Below are positions 7,764 through 14,879 of a stretch of 34,561 bases of DNA, in pieces. The position numbers and the translations under genes were made by a program. The notes under the pieces were generated by a model. It was not told the origin of the DNA, ran no database searches, and saw only the letters and a list, made by a program, of their open reading frames with translations. The stretch is from ZC4RG19 sp036279475. GTDB lineage: Bacteria > Actinomycetota > Acidimicrobiia > Acidimicrobiales > VFJN01. Location of the stretch: positions 1 through 34,561 of the forward strand of contig DASUJB010000179.1 of NCBI GenBank assembly GCA_036279475.1. The letters are read 5' to 3'. Position 1 is the stretch's first letter. Every line of letters begins with the position of its first letter.

Positions 7764-9001
7764 ATCGCCCCCTCCGAGCGCAGCTCGTCGATCTCGTCGG
7801 GGGACAGGCCCAGGATCTCGCCGAACACCAGGTCGTTGTGCTCGCCGAGGCAGGGGGCTCCCTGCTCGATGTGCCAGTCGGTCTCCGACAGGTGCAAGGG
7901 GATGCCGTCGACCCGAACGTCGCCGATCTCGGTGTGGTGGACCGTGGGCCACAGCCCCCAGGCCGAGGTGCCGGGGTCGTGCTCGATGCGGTCCTCGGGG
8001 GTGGCCACGATCGAGGCGGGCACGCCGGCGCCGCGGAGCCGGGCGGCCACCTCGTCACGGTCGTAGCGGCGCGTCCACGCTCCCAGGGCCTCGTCGAGGG
8101 CATCCTCGCCGGCCAGGCGCCCCTCCAGGGTGGCGAACCGGTCGCCCGCGGCCCATGGCTCGCCCACGACCTTGGCCAGTGCCGTCCAGTCGGCGTCGTC
8201 CCGGCAGGCGACGGCCACCCAGCGGTCGTCGCCCGCCGCCGGGTAGATGCCGTGGGGTGCCATCGGCGGCGACTGGCTGCGGTTGGAGTTGGGCATCCCC
8301 TCCCGCCGCAGCGAGCGCCCGTTCACCGTGAAGTCGAGCATGGCCGGGCCGTCGAGCCACGCCCCGGCGTCGGTGCAGCTCATGTCGACCCATTGCCCCT
8401 CGCCCGTGCGCGACCGGTGCAGCAGGGCGGCGAGGATGGCGATGGCCATCACGTTGCCCCCGTGGTGATCCATGTAGGAGTAGCCCCAGCCGGCGGGGCC
8501 CAGGCCGGGGAGCCCCGACGAGAAGGTGAGGCCCGAGACGGCCTGCACGATCGGGCCCCAGGTCTTGAAGCGCCGGTAGGGCCCCTCGGCCCCGAAGCCC
8601 GAGTTGGAGACGTAGATGATGTCGGGGCGGATGCGGGTCATCTCCTCGTAGGGGAACCCCATGCGGGCCAGGACCCCGGCGGCGAAGTTCTCGCTGACCA
8701 CGTCAGAGATGGCGATGAGCCGGCGCACCAGGTCGCGCCCCGCCTCGGTGCGGAGGTTGATGGTGACGCCGAGCTTCTCGACGTTGTGGTTGTTGAAGGC
8801 GCCGCTGAGGTCGACCCCCCGCCGCTCGTCGATGTAGGGCGGCATGCCGCGGAGGATGTCCCAGCGACCCTGGCGCACCGGGTCCTCGATGCGGATGACC
8901 TGGGCGCCCATGGCCGCCAGGAACTTGGTGGCCCCGGCTCCGGCGAGCTGACCCGTGAAGTCGCAGATCCGGAGGTGGGACAGGGCGGACGAGGAGGCCA
9001 T
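7760..9001 (-). CDS. Class III CoA-transferase family protein with catalytic Asp (subunit A)
   Basis: A 413-residue CaiB/BaiF protein. It has RICDFTGQLAGAGATKFLAAMGA, KLGVTINLRTEAGRDL and the family stretch GEGQWVDMSC. Asp178 in YSYMDHHGG sits where the catalytic Asp of the class forms the acyl-aspartyl anhydride. It probably moves CoA from an acyl-CoA donor to the acid entering the pathway. The ATG at 9001 shares one base with the DUF35 stop (TGATG), and its own stop overlaps the start of the second CoA-transferase gene, so three genes are coupled in a row. Confidence 0.9.
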   Translation of the reverse strand: MASSSALSHLRICDFTGQLAGAGATKFLAAMGAQVIRIEDPVRQGRWDILRGMPPYIDERRGVDLSGAFNNHNVEKLGVTINLRTEAGRDLVRRLIAISDVVSENFAAGVLARMGFPYEEMTRIRPDIIYVSNSGFGAEGPYRRFKTWGPIVQAVSGLTFSSGLPGLGPAGWGYSYMDHHGGNVMAIAILAALLHRSRTGEGQWVDMSCTDAGAWLDGPAMLDFTVNGRSLRREGMPNSNRSQSPPMAPHGIYPAAGDDRWVAVACRDDADWTALAKVVGEPWAAGDRFATLEGRLAGEDALDEALGAWTRRYDRDEVAARLRGAGVPASIVATPEDRIEHDPGTSAWGLWPTVHHTEIGDVRVDGIPLHLSETDWHIEQGAPCLGEHNDLVFGEILGLSPDEIDELRSEGAI

Positions 9002-9405
9002 CAGCCGGCCCCCGCCGGCACCCACTGGGGGAGGGTGACGCCGTCGACCTGCTCGAAGCGGACCTCCATCGGCATGCCGTCGGCCAGGTCGGGCTCACCG
9101 GGCAGGAACCCTGCCAGGCGGGCTCCCGGCGCCTCGTCGAGCTCGACAAGCACCACGGTGTACGGCGTGGGGAAGGCCGGGTGGAGCCCCTGGTGCACCG
9201 TCGTCCACGAGACCAGGTGGCTGCGGCCCACCACCGGCCGCCACTCGACCTCGAAGGAGCCGCAGTGGTGGCAGTACGGGCGCGGCAGGTGGAGGACGGC
9301 ACCGCAGGTGGCGCAGGCGTTCACCACCAGCTCGCCCCGGGCGGCGGCCTCGAAGAAGCCCCAGGTGTCGTGGTCGTGGGCCGGGAGCGGGCGGGGCGGG
9401 CTCAT
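9001..9405 (-). CDS. DUF35 OB-fold protein with zinc ribbon, copy 3
   Basis: A 134-residue DUF35 protein with an N-terminal helix (HDHDTWGFFEAAARGELVV), zinc knuckles CATC and CHHC, and the OB-fold segment SWTTVHQGLHPAF ending in GVTLPQWVP. The start ATG 9405 overlaps the stop of thiolase copy 3 by 4 bp. It is the expected partner of that protein. The His in the second knuckle (CHHC) is between the cysteines and need not affect zinc binding. Confidence 0.9.
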   Translation of the reverse strand: MSPPRPLPAHDHDTWGFFEAAARGELVVNACATCGAVLHLPRPYCHHCGSFEVEWRPVVGRSHLVSWTTVHQGLHPAFPTPYTVVLVELDEAPGARLAGFLPGEPDLADGMPMEVRFEQVDGVTLPQWVPAGAG

Positions 9406-10613
9406 CGGGCGTCCTTCGTCAGCACCATGGCGCTGGTGGCGGGCGGGGGACCGGAGGTCACGAGGCACACCTCGGCGCCGGGGACCGGCGAGGAGGACTC
9501 GCCCCGCAGCTGGCGGACGCCCTCGACGACGTGGTTCATGCCGTGGATGTACCCCTCCGAGAGGTTGCCGCCGGCCGTGTTGACGGGCAGCTCACCGGTC
9601 AGACCGATGGCGCCGCTCGCCGCGAAGGGCCCACCCTCGCCCTTCGGGCAGAAGCCGTAGTCCTCCAGCTGGACGAGGACGGTGATGGTGAAGCAGTCGT
9701 AGAGCTGGGCGACGTCGACGTCGGCCGGCCCCAGCCCGGCCCGGCGCCACAGGTCGTCGGCGATCCAGGCGCAGGGCCAGGTGGTGAGGGACTGGCGGGC
9801 CAGGGCCGACGACAGCATCCCTCCCTGCACCCCCGGGCCGCTCCCGAGGGCCACCGAGCGGATCGACACCGGCGCCGAGGGCAGGTCCCGCGCCCGCTCG
9901 GTGCTGGTGACCACCACGGCGCAGGCGCCGTCGGTGACCAGGCAGCAGTCGTACAGCCCCAGGGGGGTGGAGATGGGGCGACCGGCGAGGTAGGTGTCCA
10001 TGTCCAGCTTGCGATCGTGCATCTGGGCCGCGGGGTTGCGGTTGGCGCGCTCGCGGCAGGCCAGGGCGATGGCCCCGAGCTGCTCCCTGGTGGTGCCGTG
10101 GTCGAGCATGTGGCGCCGGGCCACCATGGCGTAGGTGCTGGCCGGCAGCATGAGGCCGTAGGGGACGAAGAACTCCTCGTAGGTGCCGTGCCCGCCCACC
10201 CCCGTGGCGCCGGCACCGCCGATGCCGCCCACGCCGCCGATGCCGCCCGCCGAGCTCCAGGCGATCGACCGGGGGCAGAGGACGACCTGGGCCTGACCGC
10301 TCATCACGGCGCCCACGGCATGGGCGACCTGGGCGCAGGGCGCCGAGCCGCCCGGCCCCGTGACGCCCCAGTAGGTGAGGTTGCGGACACCGAGGGCCTC
10401 GGCCAGGGCGGTGTGGCTCACGTTGTCCATGTCGCAGCGGACGATGCCGTCGACCTCGGCGCCGGTGAGGCCGGCGTCCTCCAGCGCCGCCACCGAGGCC
10501 TCGACCGCCAGCCGGAGCTCGCTGCGGCCTGCGCTCCTCGAGAACTCGGTCGCGCCGATGCCGGCGACGGCACATCGGTCGCGCCCCGGCCACGCTGGTG
10601 CCGTCGCTGCCAT
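9402..10613 (-). CDS. Thiolase-fold lipid-transfer/retro-aldolase-type protein, copy 3
   Basis: A 403-residue SCPx/Ltp-type protein heading the minus-strand operon. The nucleophile position is Gly in TGPGGSAPC; a Cys lies four residues further on but is out of register. The HDCF motif is YDCF and the GHP His is Tyr (EGYIHG after NTAGG), the same pattern as copy 1 and as described for Ltp2 aldolases. A Gly-rich insertion (GIGGVGGIGGAG) of about 20 residues in the loop before the FVPYG segment is absent from the other two copies and is encoded by a short tandem repeat. The start is ATG 10613 with GGAGGGGGG 5 nt upstream; ATG 10655 is in frame but lacks such a site. Confidence 0.9.
   Translation of the reverse strand: MAATAPAWPGRDRCAVAGIGATEFSRSAGRSELRLAVEASVAALEDAGLTGAEVDGIVRCDMDNVSHTALAEALGVRNLTYWGVTGPGGSAPCAQVAHAVGAVMSGQAQVVLCPRSIAWSSAGGIGGVGGIGGAGATGVGGHGTYEEFFVPYGLMLPASTYAMVARRHMLDHGTTREQLGAIALACRERANRNPAAQMHDRKLDMDTYLAGRPISTPLGLYDCCLVTDGACAVVVTSTERARDLPSAPVSIRSVALGSGPGVQGGMLSSALARQSLTTWPCAWIADDLWRRAGLGPADVDVAQLYDCFTITVLVQLEDYGFCPKGEGGPFAASGAIGLTGELPVNTAGGNLSEGYIHGMNHVVEGVRQLRGESSSPVPGAEVCLVTSGPPPATSAMVLTKDAR
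10216..10248 (-). repeat. 15-bp direct repeat, period 18, inside thiolase copy 3
   Basis: CCGCCGATGCCGCCC occurs at 10216-10230 and again at 10234-10248. It encodes the glycine-rich GGIGG units of the insertion in thiolase copy 3. Slippage could change its length in frame, by 18 bp. Confidence 0.75.
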
Positions 10614-10653
10614 CTGACCCCCCTCCGGCGCCCCCTGCGGGGCATCATTGGGC

Positions 10654-10659
10654 ATGCTA
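10654..10659 (-). promoter_or_regulatory. Candidate -10 box of the minus-strand catabolic operon
   Basis: On the minus strand the hexamer reads TAGCAT, about 40 nt before ATG 10613, leaving room for a leader with the Shine-Dalgarno site. No clear -35 box was found. The surrounding sequence 10658-10680 is an imperfect palindrome (TACGTCGACTGTAAAGCGTCGTA) shared with the divergent promoter and could be an operator. Confidence 0.3.
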
Positions 10660-10666
10660 CGTCGAC

Positions 10667-10695
10667 TGTAAAGCGTCGTACCGCCGAAGTAGGCT
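10667..10695 (+). promoter_or_regulatory. Promoter of the amidohydrolase-2 gene
   Basis: TGTAAA at 10667-10672 and TAGGCT at 10690-10695 are 17 bp apart, fitting -35 and -10 boxes. The predicted start of transcription is near 10703. The -10 box matches the TAGNNT boxes before several other genes in the window. Confidence 0.5.
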
Positions 10696-10739
10696 CTTCC
10701 CACATGGGCCGGGTGGCCCACGACGGAAGGGGGGCATCG

Positions 10740-11930
10740 ATGACCGTCGCGATGCCAGTGATCGACACCGATACCCACATCACCGAACCGCGCGACACCT
10801 GGACCGCCCGCATGTCCAGCGCCAAGTGGGGGGACATGGTGCCCCACGTCGTGTACGACGACGAGGCCCAGGAGGAGTTCTGGCAGCTGGGCGACCGGCG
10901 CCTGGTCCCGGCGTGCATGACGGCCCAGGCCGGCTGGCCCCAGAAGTTCCCCTCCCACCCCAAGACCTACGACCAGGCCCACCCGGCCTCCTACGACGCC
11001 GAGGCCCGCCTCCGGTTGATGGACGAGCTGGGCCTGTGGGCCCAGGCGCTCTACCCCAACGTCGGCGGCTTCGGCTCCCAGGTGTGGAAGACCCTCGATC
11101 CCCAGGAGCTCGCCTTCGACTGCGTGCGGGCCTACAACGACATGCTGTTCGACTGGACCTCGGTGGCGCCCGACCGCTTCATCCCCATCTGCGCCATCCC
11201 GTTCTGGGACGTCGAGGCGTCGGTCCGCGAGATCGAGCGGGTGGCGGGCCTGGGCGCCCGGGGCGTCATCTTCTCGGGCGCGCCCCAGGTGCACGGACAG
11301 CCGGTGCTGGGCCACCGCCAGTGGGACCCGGTGTGGGCGGCGGCGCAGGACGCCGAGCTCCCGGTCAGCTTCCACGTCGGCTCCGGCGACATGGGCTCGC
11401 AGTTCTCCGCCGACCGCATCCTGACCGAGGGGTTCGGCGTCACCTACGCCCGGGCGTCGACGTCGCTCTTCTTCGACACCGCCATGCAGCTCACGGACCT
11501 GCTGTTCTCCGGCGTCCTGCCCCGCTTCCCCCGGCTGAACTTCGTGTCCGTCGAGAGTGGCATCGGGTGGATCCCCTTCCTGCTCGAAGCGGCCGACTAC
11601 CACTTCGTCGAGGGCGACGTCCGGGTCGACCGGCCCGAGTTCGAGGAGATGCCCAGCTTCTACTACTTCCGCCAGGTGTACGCCTCGTACTGGTTCGAGA
11701 AGGTGGCGCCGGCCCACCTGCTCGACCAGGTCGGCCCCGACCGCATCCTCTTCGAGACCGACTTCCCCCATCCCACGTGCCTCGAAGGCGACAAGGTGAG
11801 GGACGCGGTCGGCAACCTCGATGACGTCCCCGACGACGTGCGGGCCAAGATCCTGTGGGAGAACGCCTGCCGGTGCTACCGCATCGACCCGGCCACCGTC
11901 CCGGGAGCGCTCACGCCAGCCGCCGGGTAG
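10740..11930 (+). CDS. Amidohydrolase-2 family (ACMSD-like) metal hydrolase/decarboxylase
   Basis: A 396-residue TIM-barrel protein. The N-terminus has VIDTDTHITEP (Asp9, Asp11, His13), the DxDxH variant seen in actinobacterial amidohydrolase-2 proteins. A central SFHVGSGD supplies a metal-binding His and FETDFPHPT near residue 345 supplies the conserved Asp. The family includes decarboxylases and hydrolases of cyclic or aromatic acids; the substrate here is unknown. The start is ATG 10740 with GGAAGGGGGG 5 nt upstream. ATG 10704 in frame lies exactly where a leaderless start would fall, but the codons between (GGA, AGG, GGG, GCA) are untypical of this genome, so they are probably leader. It is divergent from the thiolase operon. 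Confidence 0.88.
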   Translation: MTVAMPVIDTDTHITEPRDTWTARMSSAKWGDMVPHVVYDDEAQEEFWQLGDRRLVPACMTAQAGWPQKFPSHPKTYDQAHPASYDAEARLRLMDELGLWAQALYPNVGGFGSQVWKTLDPQELAFDCVRAYNDMLFDWTSVAPDRFIPICAIPFWDVEASVREIERVAGLGARGVIFSGAPQVHGQPVLGHRQWDPVWAAAQDAELPVSFHVGSGDMGSQFSADRILTEGFGVTYARASTSLFFDTAMQLTDLLFSGVLPRFPRLNFVSVESGIGWIPFLLEAADYHFVEGDVRVDRPEFEEMPSFYYFRQVYASYWFEKVAPAHLLDQVGPDRILFETDFPHPTCLEGDKVRDAVGNLDDVPDDVRAKILWENACRCYRIDPATVPGALTPAAG

Positions 11931-11933
11931 GCT
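11928..11933 (+). promoter_or_regulatory. Candidate -10 box overlapping a stop codon
   Basis: TAGGCT includes the TAG stop of the preceding gene. A transcript starting near 11941 would carry a leader of about 32 nt with GGAGGGG at 11959-11965, before GTG 11973. Confidence 0.4.
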
Positions 11934-11972
11934 CACGACTCGTCGTCACCGCAGTTCGGAGGGGAGCGGCTG

Positions 11973-13646
11973 GTGGACTACGACCTGAAGATCGTGGGGG
12001 GCACGATCGTCGACGGCACGGGCACGCCCGGCCGGTCGGGCGACGTGGGGATCAAGGACGGCCGGCTGGTCGCCGTGGGCGACGCGTCGGGCGCCGCCAC
12101 GGAGGTGGTGGACGCCGGTGGGCGCGTGGTGGCCCCCGGCTTCGTCGACATCCACACCCACTACGACGCCCAGATCCTGTGGGATCGCATGCTGTCCATC
12201 TCGCCCTGGCACGGCGTGACCACCGTCCTCATGGGCAACTGCGGCTTCGGCGTGGCTCCCGCCCGTCCCGAGCACCACGAGCTGCTGGTGCGCACGCTCG
12301 AGAACGTCGAGGGCATGAGCGCGGCGGCGCTCCAGGCGGGCATGGGGGGCTGGGGGTTCGAGACGTTCCCCCAGTACCTCGACATGATCGACCGGCGGGG
12401 CAGCGCCATCAACGTCGCCGCCCTGATCGGCCACACGCCGGTGCGCCTGTACGTGATGGGGGAGGAAGCCACCGAGCGGGCCGCCGCCGAGGACGAGGTG
12501 GCCCACATGCGTGCCATCGTGGCGGAGGCGCTGGGCGCGGGGGCGGCCGGGTTCGCCACGTCCCGCGCTCCCACCCACGTCGGCTTCGGGGGGAGGCCGG
12601 TGCCCAGCCGGGCTGCCGACATCGGCGAGGTCTTCGCCCTGGCCGGCGCCCTGGGAGAGGCCGGGCGGGGGATCATGCAGGCCACCGTGGGGTCGGACCT
12701 CTTCTTCGCCGAGTTCGAGGAGATCGCGGCCGAGACGGGCCGACCGATCACCTGGACGGCCCTGCTGGCCGGCATGCTGGGCCCGGGGTCGCACCGGAGC
12801 CTGCTCGAGCGGGCGGTGCAGACCCAGGACAAGGGCCTGGCCGTCTACCCCCAGGTCACCTGCCGGCCGCTGATGTTCGAGTTCCAGTTCTCGGCGCCGT
12901 TCATCCTCGAATCCCTCCCCGCCTTCGCGCCGGCGGTGGCCGCGGTCGACCGTGCCGGCAAGGAGCGGGTCTACGGCGACCCCGCGTTCCGGAAGGGGCT
13001 GCGCGAGGCCACGTCGGGGAGGGGAGCGATCGGCGGGGACCTGTGGGACCGCATGACCATCGCCCAGTGCCCACAGGAGCCGGCCCTCGACGAGCGCCCC
13101 CTGGGCCAGGTGGCGGCCGAGCGTGGCGTCCATCCCGTGGACCTGGCCCTCGACCTGGCGTTGGCGTCCGACCTCGGGGCCCGGTTCCGGTTGGCGGTGG
13201 CCAACTACGACGAGGACGAGGTGGAGGAGCTGCTGGGCCACCCGGGCACGGTCCTGGGCCTCTCCGACGCCGGTGCCCACGCCAGCCAGCTGTGCGACGC
13301 CTGCTTCTCGACCTTCCTGCTGGGGCACTGGGCCCGCGACCGGGGGGCCATGCCGCTCGAGGAGGCCGTCCGCATGCTCACGTCGCGGCCCGCCGAGGTG
13401 ATGGGCCTGCAGGACCGGGGACGCCTGGCGGCGGGGTTGGCCGCCGACGTCGTCGTGCTCGACCCCGACACGGTCGCCGCCGGGCCGTTGCGGCGGGTGG
13501 AGGACCTGCCGGCCGGGGCCGACCGCCTGGTGGCTGACGCCGTGGGGATCGACACCGTCGTCGTCAACGGGGTCGTGGTCCGCCGGGACGGCGGCGACGT
13601 CCTCGACGCCGACGGCCCGTTGCCGGGGCGGGTGGTCCGCCCGTAG
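11973..13646 (+). CDS. N-acyl-D-amino-acid deacylase-type amidohydrolase
   Basis: A 557-residue cyclic-amidohydrolase-superfamily protein. It opens with the beta-sandwich strand YDLKIVGGTIVDGTG, then the metal motif DIHTHYD (His61, His63), and NCGFG with Cys90 at the position of the metal-bridging Cys of D-aminoacylase. LSDAGAHAS late in the barrel provides the catalytic Asp. A C-terminal AADVVVLDPDTV segment closes the sandwich domain. Many actinobacterial members sit in CoA-dependent catabolic clusters and act on unknown amides or ring systems, so a true D-aminoacylase role is not assured. The start is GTG 11973 with GGAGGGG 7 nt upstream. It probably has its own promoter but may also be cotranscribed with the upstream gene. 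Confidence 0.88.
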   Translation: MDYDLKIVGGTIVDGTGTPGRSGDVGIKDGRLVAVGDASGAATEVVDAGGRVVAPGFVDIHTHYDAQILWDRMLSISPWHGVTTVLMGNCGFGVAPARPEHHELLVRTLENVEGMSAAALQAGMGGWGFETFPQYLDMIDRRGSAINVAALIGHTPVRLYVMGEEATERAAAEDEVAHMRAIVAEALGAGAAGFATSRAPTHVGFGGRPVPSRAADIGEVFALAGALGEAGRGIMQATVGSDLFFAEFEEIAAETGRPITWTALLAGMLGPGSHRSLLERAVQTQDKGLAVYPQVTCRPLMFEFQFSAPFILESLPAFAPAVAAVDRAGKERVYGDPAFRKGLREATSGRGAIGGDLWDRMTIAQCPQEPALDERPLGQVAAERGVHPVDLALDLALASDLGARFRLAVANYDEDEVEELLGHPGTVLGLSDAGAHASQLCDACFSTFLLGHWARDRGAMPLEEAVRMLTSRPAEVMGLQDRGRLAAGLAADVVVLDPDTVAAGPLRRVEDLPAGADRLVADAVGIDTVVVNGVVVRRDGGDVLDADGPLPGRVVRP

Positions 13647-13653
13647 CCGCTCC

Positions 13654-13666
13654 CGCCCGGCGGGCG
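13654..13666. terminator. Short hairpin between convergent genes
   Basis: CGCCC, GGC loop, GGGCG. The 5-bp stem lies in the 21-bp gap between the amidohydrolase and the convergent flavoprotein gene. It is a weak candidate for a shared terminator. Confidence 0.2.
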
Positions 13667-13667
13667 C

Positions 13668-14810
13668 TCAGGTCTCGGTGGCGGCGAGGCCGTCGGCCGC
13701 CGACTGCACGGTGTCGACGTACTCCTCGACCATCTCGAGGAGCACCCGCCGTGCCGGCTTGACCTGGTCGAGGCTGCCCACCACCTGGCCGACGAAGTAG
13801 GTGACGAGGTCGGCGGCGCCCGTGCCCGGTGTGGTCGACGACCGCCGGATGCGCTCCTGGGCCCGGGCGGTGAGGATCGGCTGGAGCGGCATCGGCAAGG
13901 TGCCAGGGCTCTGCTGGCCCTCCCACTCGTCGGTCCAGGCCGTGCGCAGCATCCGGGCCGGCTTGCCCGTCATCGACCGCGACCGCAGCGTGTCGCTGGA
14001 GCTGGCGGCCAGGAACTTCTGCTTGACCACCGGGTGGGTCTCGGCCTCCTCGGTGGTGAGCCACACGGAGCCGGTCCACACGCCTTGGGCGCCGAGGGCC
14101 ATGGCCGCCGCCATCTGTCGGCCCCGGGCGATGCCACCGGCGGCCACCACCGGCGTGGGCGCCACGGCGTCGACGACCTCGGGGACCAGCACCATGGTGG
14201 CGATCTCGCCGGTGTGGCCGCCGGCCTCGTAGCCCTGGGCCACGATGACGTCGACGCCGATGGCCTTGTGGCGCAGGGCGTGCTGGCGGGAGCCGGCCAG
14301 GGCGGCCACGAGGATGCCCTGCTCGTGGGCCCGGGTCACCAGGTCGGGCGGCGGCGGGCCGAGGGCGCTGGCCACCAGTCGGATGGGGTGGGCGAGGGCG
14401 ACCTCGAGGAGCCGCTCGACGCCGGGCCCGCCCAGGCTCAGCTCCCGCCCGTCGCCGCCCGGCGCCTCGTCGTCGGGGGGGAGCTCGGGCACCTCGTAGC
14501 GCTGCATCATCCCGTCGACGAACCGGCGGTGGTCGTCGGGGATGAGCTCCTGCAACCGCCCGACGGGCAGGCCTCCCTCGTCGCTGCCCACGTAGCGCTG
14601 GGGGATCAGGACGTCGACGCCGTAGGGCCGCCCGTCCAGCTCCTCCTCCAGCCAGCGGAGCTCGACCTCGAGCTGGTCGGGCGTGAAGGCCGTGGCGCCG
14701 AGCACGCCGAACCCCCCGGCCCTGCCCACGGCCGCGACCACGTCGCGGCAGTGGCTGAACGCCAGGATCGGGAACTCGACCCCCAACAGGTCGCACAGCG
14801 GTGTACGCAC
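13668..14810 (-). CDS. Nitronate monooxygenase/2-nitropropane dioxygenase-family flavoprotein 1
   Basis: A 380-residue FMN-binding TIM-barrel protein. It starts RTPLCDLLGVEFPILAFSH, has the catalytic-His motif GYEAGGHTG (His199), then VVAAGGIARGRQMAAAMALGAQGVWTGS, the FMN phosphate-binding region. The family includes nitronate monooxygenases and actinobacterial CoA-ester oxidoreductases such as IpdC of steroid ring degradation. Its place behind two acyl-CoA dehydrogenases favours a CoA-ester role, which is inference. A long insertion (about residues 60-130) precedes the core strand. The start is GTG 14810 with GAGGGGG upstream. A TAGGGT box and a strong hairpin lie between it and the preceding dehydrogenase gene. 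Confidence 0.85.
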   Translation of the reverse strand: MRTPLCDLLGVEFPILAFSHCRDVVAAVGRAGGFGVLGATAFTPDQLEVELRWLEEELDGRPYGVDVLIPQRYVGSDEGGLPVGRLQELIPDDHRRFVDGMMQRYEVPELPPDDEAPGGDGRELSLGGPGVERLLEVALAHPIRLVASALGPPPPDLVTRAHEQGILVAALAGSRQHALRHKAIGVDVIVAQGYEAGGHTGEIATMVLVPEVVDAVAPTPVVAAGGIARGRQMAAAMALGAQGVWTGSVWLTTEEAETHPVVKQKFLAASSSDTLRSRSMTGKPARMLRTAWTDEWEGQQSPGTLPMPLQPILTARAQERIRRSSTTPGTGAADLVTYFVGQVVGSLDQVKPARRVLLEMVEEYVDTVQSAADGLAATET

Positions 14811-14830
14811 GGCAACGCCCCCTCGTGTGG

Positions 14831-14855
14831 GCCGGTGCCGCGCCGCGGCACCGGC
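14831..14855. other. Perfect 11-bp hairpin in the flavoprotein leader
   Basis: GCCGGTGCCGC, a GCC loop and GCGGCACCGGC make a perfect 11-bp stem. It lies 25 nt after the stop of the acyl-CoA dehydrogenase gene and just downstream of the TAGGGT box at 14863-14868, so it is either the terminator of the dehydrogenase operon or the first structure of the flavoprotein mRNA leader. Confidence 0.55.
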
Positions 14856-14862
14856 AGGTCGG

Positions 14863-14868
14863 ACCCTA
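14863..14868 (-). promoter_or_regulatory. Candidate -10 box (TAGGGT) for flavoprotein 1
   Basis: The minus-strand hexamer TAGGGT matches the box before the transketolase gene. Transcription would begin near 14856, immediately ahead of the 11-bp hairpin, giving a leader of about 46 nt. Confidence 0.4.
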
Positions 14869-14879
14869 GCCCACGGTCC

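Noticed and set aside
10614..11936. Minus-strand extension of thiolase copy 3 across the amidohydrolase gene
   Set aside because: It is antisense to a gene with clear metal-binding motifs, and a good Shine-Dalgarno site supports ATG 10613.
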